From: JAVXAG01 sp036660615
Lineage (GTDB): Bacteria; Bacillota; Clostridia; Peptostreptococcales; Anaerovoracaceae
Assembly (NCBI GenBank): GCA_036660615.1
Contig: JAVXAG010000025.1
Span: 1 to 18,561 of the forward strand
Length of the DNA stretch: 18,561 bases
Direction: 5' to 3'
Shown here: positions 16,781 to 18,561 of the stretch, in pieces
Layout: each line of letters begins with the position of its first letter
Position numbering within the stretch: position 1 is the stretch's first letter
Translations under genes and position numbers: made by a program
Notes under the pieces: model-generated
Seen by the model: only the letters and a program-made list of their open reading frames with translations
Database searches by the model: none
Told to the model about the DNA's origin: nothing

Positions 16781-18344
16781 GAAAGCCTTTGCTCTAAAAA
16801 ATACTTATAGAGCCAACACTATAATCTTTTCTCTTAAGCAAATACCTTTTATAGGAAAACTTCTTCCAAATGCTATGTACAAAAGTCAGGGATTGAAGTT
16901 ATTTGCCATGATTATCAGTGTAATATTCGAATTTTTAACTGTGTTTTTCAACAAACCATTTTATATCTTTCTTTTGGTATATTTACCAGCAAGTCTATAC
17001 AAAGGAGCTACTGATTCTATAATGCTCCATATTTTTGTTTTGCTTACAATGGTTGGCACTGCAGCCAATTCAAATCTTTTTAATCCCACAAAGGACAAAT
17101 TCTATGCCATAGCTCTCATGCGAATGAATGCCAGAAAGTATGCTTTGGTAGATTATGGATATTTTCTGTTAAAGGGTTTTGTTGGAATGATGCCAGCTAT
17201 TTTAATCTGTGGGCATTTTGCTAAGATACCGTTATATATATGTATTTTGATGTCGTTGTTTTATATTACTGCAAAGGTCAGTTACAGTGGTTTTTTGTTA
17301 TATAAATCTCAAAGGACTGGGAAAATCTATAACGAGAACAAACCTACGCCGATGATTTACGTGGCGATTATCATATTTGGAGCATTGGCTTATGGCTTGC
17401 CGTTCATAGGGATTATGATGAATAAATGGATGTTTCTTGGTATATTTGCCATATCTGCCATAACTTTTATATTTGCAGCACGCTACATTATAACTTTTAA
17501 GAAATTCAAGCAAGTGTATTTGACTCTACTTAATAGGGATAATATTATTTTCAGTATGCAAAAGTTTGTAGCGGATACTAACAAAGTATCTTACACGAAA
17601 ACCATAGACAGTTCAGCAGTTGGCGATGAAAAGAAAGAGGGTTATGGATATTTTCACGATATCTTTGTTCGCAGGCACAGAAAACTTTTATTAAAATCAG
17701 CAAAGAATTTTTCACTAGTCATTGGAGCAATTCTTATTGTTCTAATTATTGGAGTGGAATTAAATTCTAAAGTTTCGGCTGTTGCCAATGAAGGTATGTT
17801 GGCAGCGCTACCATTTTTATTGTTTGTTATGTATTTTATAAACAGAGGGCAAAGTGTTACTGCGGCAATGTTTATGAATTGTGACCACAGTATGCTAACT
17901 TATAGATTTTATAGACAACCAAAAGCAATTCTGGACTTGTTTACAAGGAGATTGAAAACACTGATCATGATTAACTTATTGCCAGCAGGTATTATGGCAG
18001 TTGGTATGCCATTGGTTTTGTATTTGTCTGGAGGCACTGATAATCCGTTAAACTACGCAGTGTTATTTGTGTCAATCATTTCAATGTCCATATTCTTTTC
18101 AGTCCACCACTTGACTATATATTACTTACTGCAACCATACAACGCTGAGATTCAAATGAAAAGTGTATCCTACAATATTGTGTCTTATGTAACATACTTT
18201 TTTGCGTTTATACCGACGCAATTAGCTGATAACTTCTCCAATCTGTTATTTGGCAGTTTTGTTATTATCTTTACAATAGTTTATGTAGCAATTTCACTGT
18301 TTTTAGCATATAAATATGCGCCTAGAACATTTAAAATTAGATAA
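16764..18344 (+). CDS. Polytopic membrane protein, partner of the ABC ATPase
   Basis: This is the likely membrane subunit of an ABC exporter with the ATPase encoded just before it. The 526 residues contain roughly 11-13 hydrophobic segments in two blocks, separated by a long charged loop at about residues 245-315 (KKFKQVYLTLLNRD to RRHRKLLLKSAKN). An N-terminal amphipathic stretch (FETFKKAFALKNTYRANT) precedes the first helix. I do not recognise a named family; the two-block layout in one chain suggests fused half-transporters, as in larger ABC-2-type permeases such as EcsB relatives, but I cannot confirm this from sequence alone. AAGGGGGAAG lies just before the ATG, inside the ATPase gene. 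It is followed by a strong terminator. Export of a peptide, lipid or drug, or a processing role, are all possible. Confidence 0.82.
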   Translation: MFETFKKAFALKNTYRANTIIFSLKQIPFIGKLLPNAMYKSQGLKLFAMIISVIFEFLTVFFNKPFYIFLLVYLPASLYKGATDSIMLHIFVLLTMVGTAANSNLFNPTKDKFYAIALMRMNARKYALVDYGYFLLKGFVGMMPAILICGHFAKIPLYICILMSLFYITAKVSYSGFLLYKSQRTGKIYNENKPTPMIYVAIIIFGALAYGLPFIGIMMNKWMFLGIFAISAITFIFAARYIITFKKFKQVYLTLLNRDNIIFSMQKFVADTNKVSYTKTIDSSAVGDEKKEGYGYFHDIFVRRHRKLLLKSAKNFSLVIGAILIVLIIGVELNSKVSAVANEGMLAALPFLLFVMYFINRGQSVTAAMFMNCDHSMLTYRFYRQPKAILDLFTRRLKTLIMINLLPAGIMAVGMPLVLYLSGGTDNPLNYAVLFVSIISMSIFFSVHHLTIYYLLQPYNAEIQMKSVSYNIVSYVTYFFAFIPTQLADNFSNLLFGSFVIIFTIVYVAISLFLAYKYAPRTFKIR

Positions 18345-18354
18345 CTGCTAAATC

Positions 18355-18409
18355 AACACCCCAATGGACAAGGATAATTTGAACCCTTGACCGTAGGGGT
18401 GTTTTTTAT
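18355..18409 (+). terminator. Strong intrinsic terminator with extended stem
   Basis: AACACCCC (18355-18362) pairs with GGGGTGTT (18396-18403), followed by a T run to about 18407. The stem continues inward: ATGG pairs with CCGT (one G-U), then CAAGG with CCTTG, with single A-A mismatches between blocks and an 11-nt loop (18374-18384). That gives about 17 pairs in total. It lies 10 bp after the permease stop and ends the last operon. Confidence 0.85.
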
Positions 18410-18420
18410 TGAGATAGTTG

Positions 18421-18557
18421 GGTTGGCAATGGGCATGCGTTAAGGTGTGATGGCTTTAGGTTGGCCAACGATAGAGATGGATTTCGCAAAAGCCATGCCA
18501 AGGCAGTGACAAGGCTGGCGGTTGGTTTGGCGTGACCGCGCAAAAGCTGTGCCAACC
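18421..18557. repeat. GC-rich cluster of short direct and inverted repeats, runs off edge
   Basis: Past the terminator the base composition shifts sharply: I count 82 G or C in 151 bases (about 54%), against the AT-rich rest of the window, with more G than C. Inside are a near-identical 17-mer at 18485-18501 and 18539-18555 (CGCAAAAGC, two differing bases, TGCCAA); GGTTGG at 18421, 18459 and 18520; a 10-bp palindrome GTTGGCCAAC (18460-18469); ATGGCTTT (18450-18457) inverted against AAAGCCAT (18489-18496); and GGTTGGCA (18421-18428) inverted against TGCCAACC (18550-18557). No convincing gene is visible; one frame stays open from about 18419 to 18532 but has no good start. It is probably part of a dispersed intergenic repeat. 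Confidence 0.55.
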
Positions 18558-18561
18558 GGTG

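Noticed and set aside
18419..18532. Open frame through the GC-rich tail
   Set aside because: No start codon with an SD, no recognisable protein, and the repeats explain the sequence better than coding.

Overview
The window is an AT-rich, gene-dense stretch of a Gram-positive chromosome. Strong purine-rich Shine-Dalgarno (SD) sites, the run priA-def-fmt-YugP-like protease-rsmB-stp-prkC-rsgA-rpe, and a secreted FN3-bearing glucosaminidase all point to Clostridia. My best guess is a Lachnospiraceae-like member, but there is no rRNA or other decisive marker here. Nearly every gene is a recognisable housekeeping gene. I see no phage, transposase, CRISPR, tRNA or rRNA.

Layout. (1) 1-377: a minus-strand four-helix membrane protein of unknown function, followed by part of a hairpin cut by the window edge. 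(2) 559-3389, plus strand: thymidine kinase, then a secreted glucosaminidase-family cell-wall hydrolase with a cadherin-like domain and three FN3 repeats, probably starting at TTG. (3) 3384-4265, minus strand: a TIGR01212-type radical SAM protein, tail-to-tail with the hydrolase; the two stop codons sit in the loop of a shared inverted repeat. (4) 4303-6047, plus strand: queH (queuosine tRNA modification) and asnA (asparagine synthesis), behind a good promoter. (5) 6092-16033, plus strand: a long tightly packed operon with many abutting or overlapping genes: PriA (replication restart), Def and Fmt (N-formyl-methionine cycle), a membrane zinc protease, RsmB (16S rRNA methylation), the Stp/PrkC phosphatase-kinase pair, RsgA (30S assembly GTPase), Rpe, and a small unrecognised membrane-anchored protein. 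(6) 16064-18344, plus strand: an ABC ATPase and a polytopic partner, probably an exporter of unknown substrate. (7) 18355-18561: a strong intrinsic terminator, then a short GC-rich repeat-laden sequence that runs off the edge.

The long operon joins replication restart, protein N-terminus maturation, ribosome maturation and PASTA-kinase signalling, a grouping well known in Firmicutes. Its less ordinary points are a PriA that appears to lack its winged-helix domain, and an unknown small protein after rpe, where many relatives carry thiamine pyrophosphokinase. The least explained sequence is the GC-rich repeat tail at 18411-18561. I do not see a convincing new multi-gene system; the best candidates for unknown biology are the repeat tail, the ABC exporter pair, the small protein after rpe and the radical SAM enzyme.
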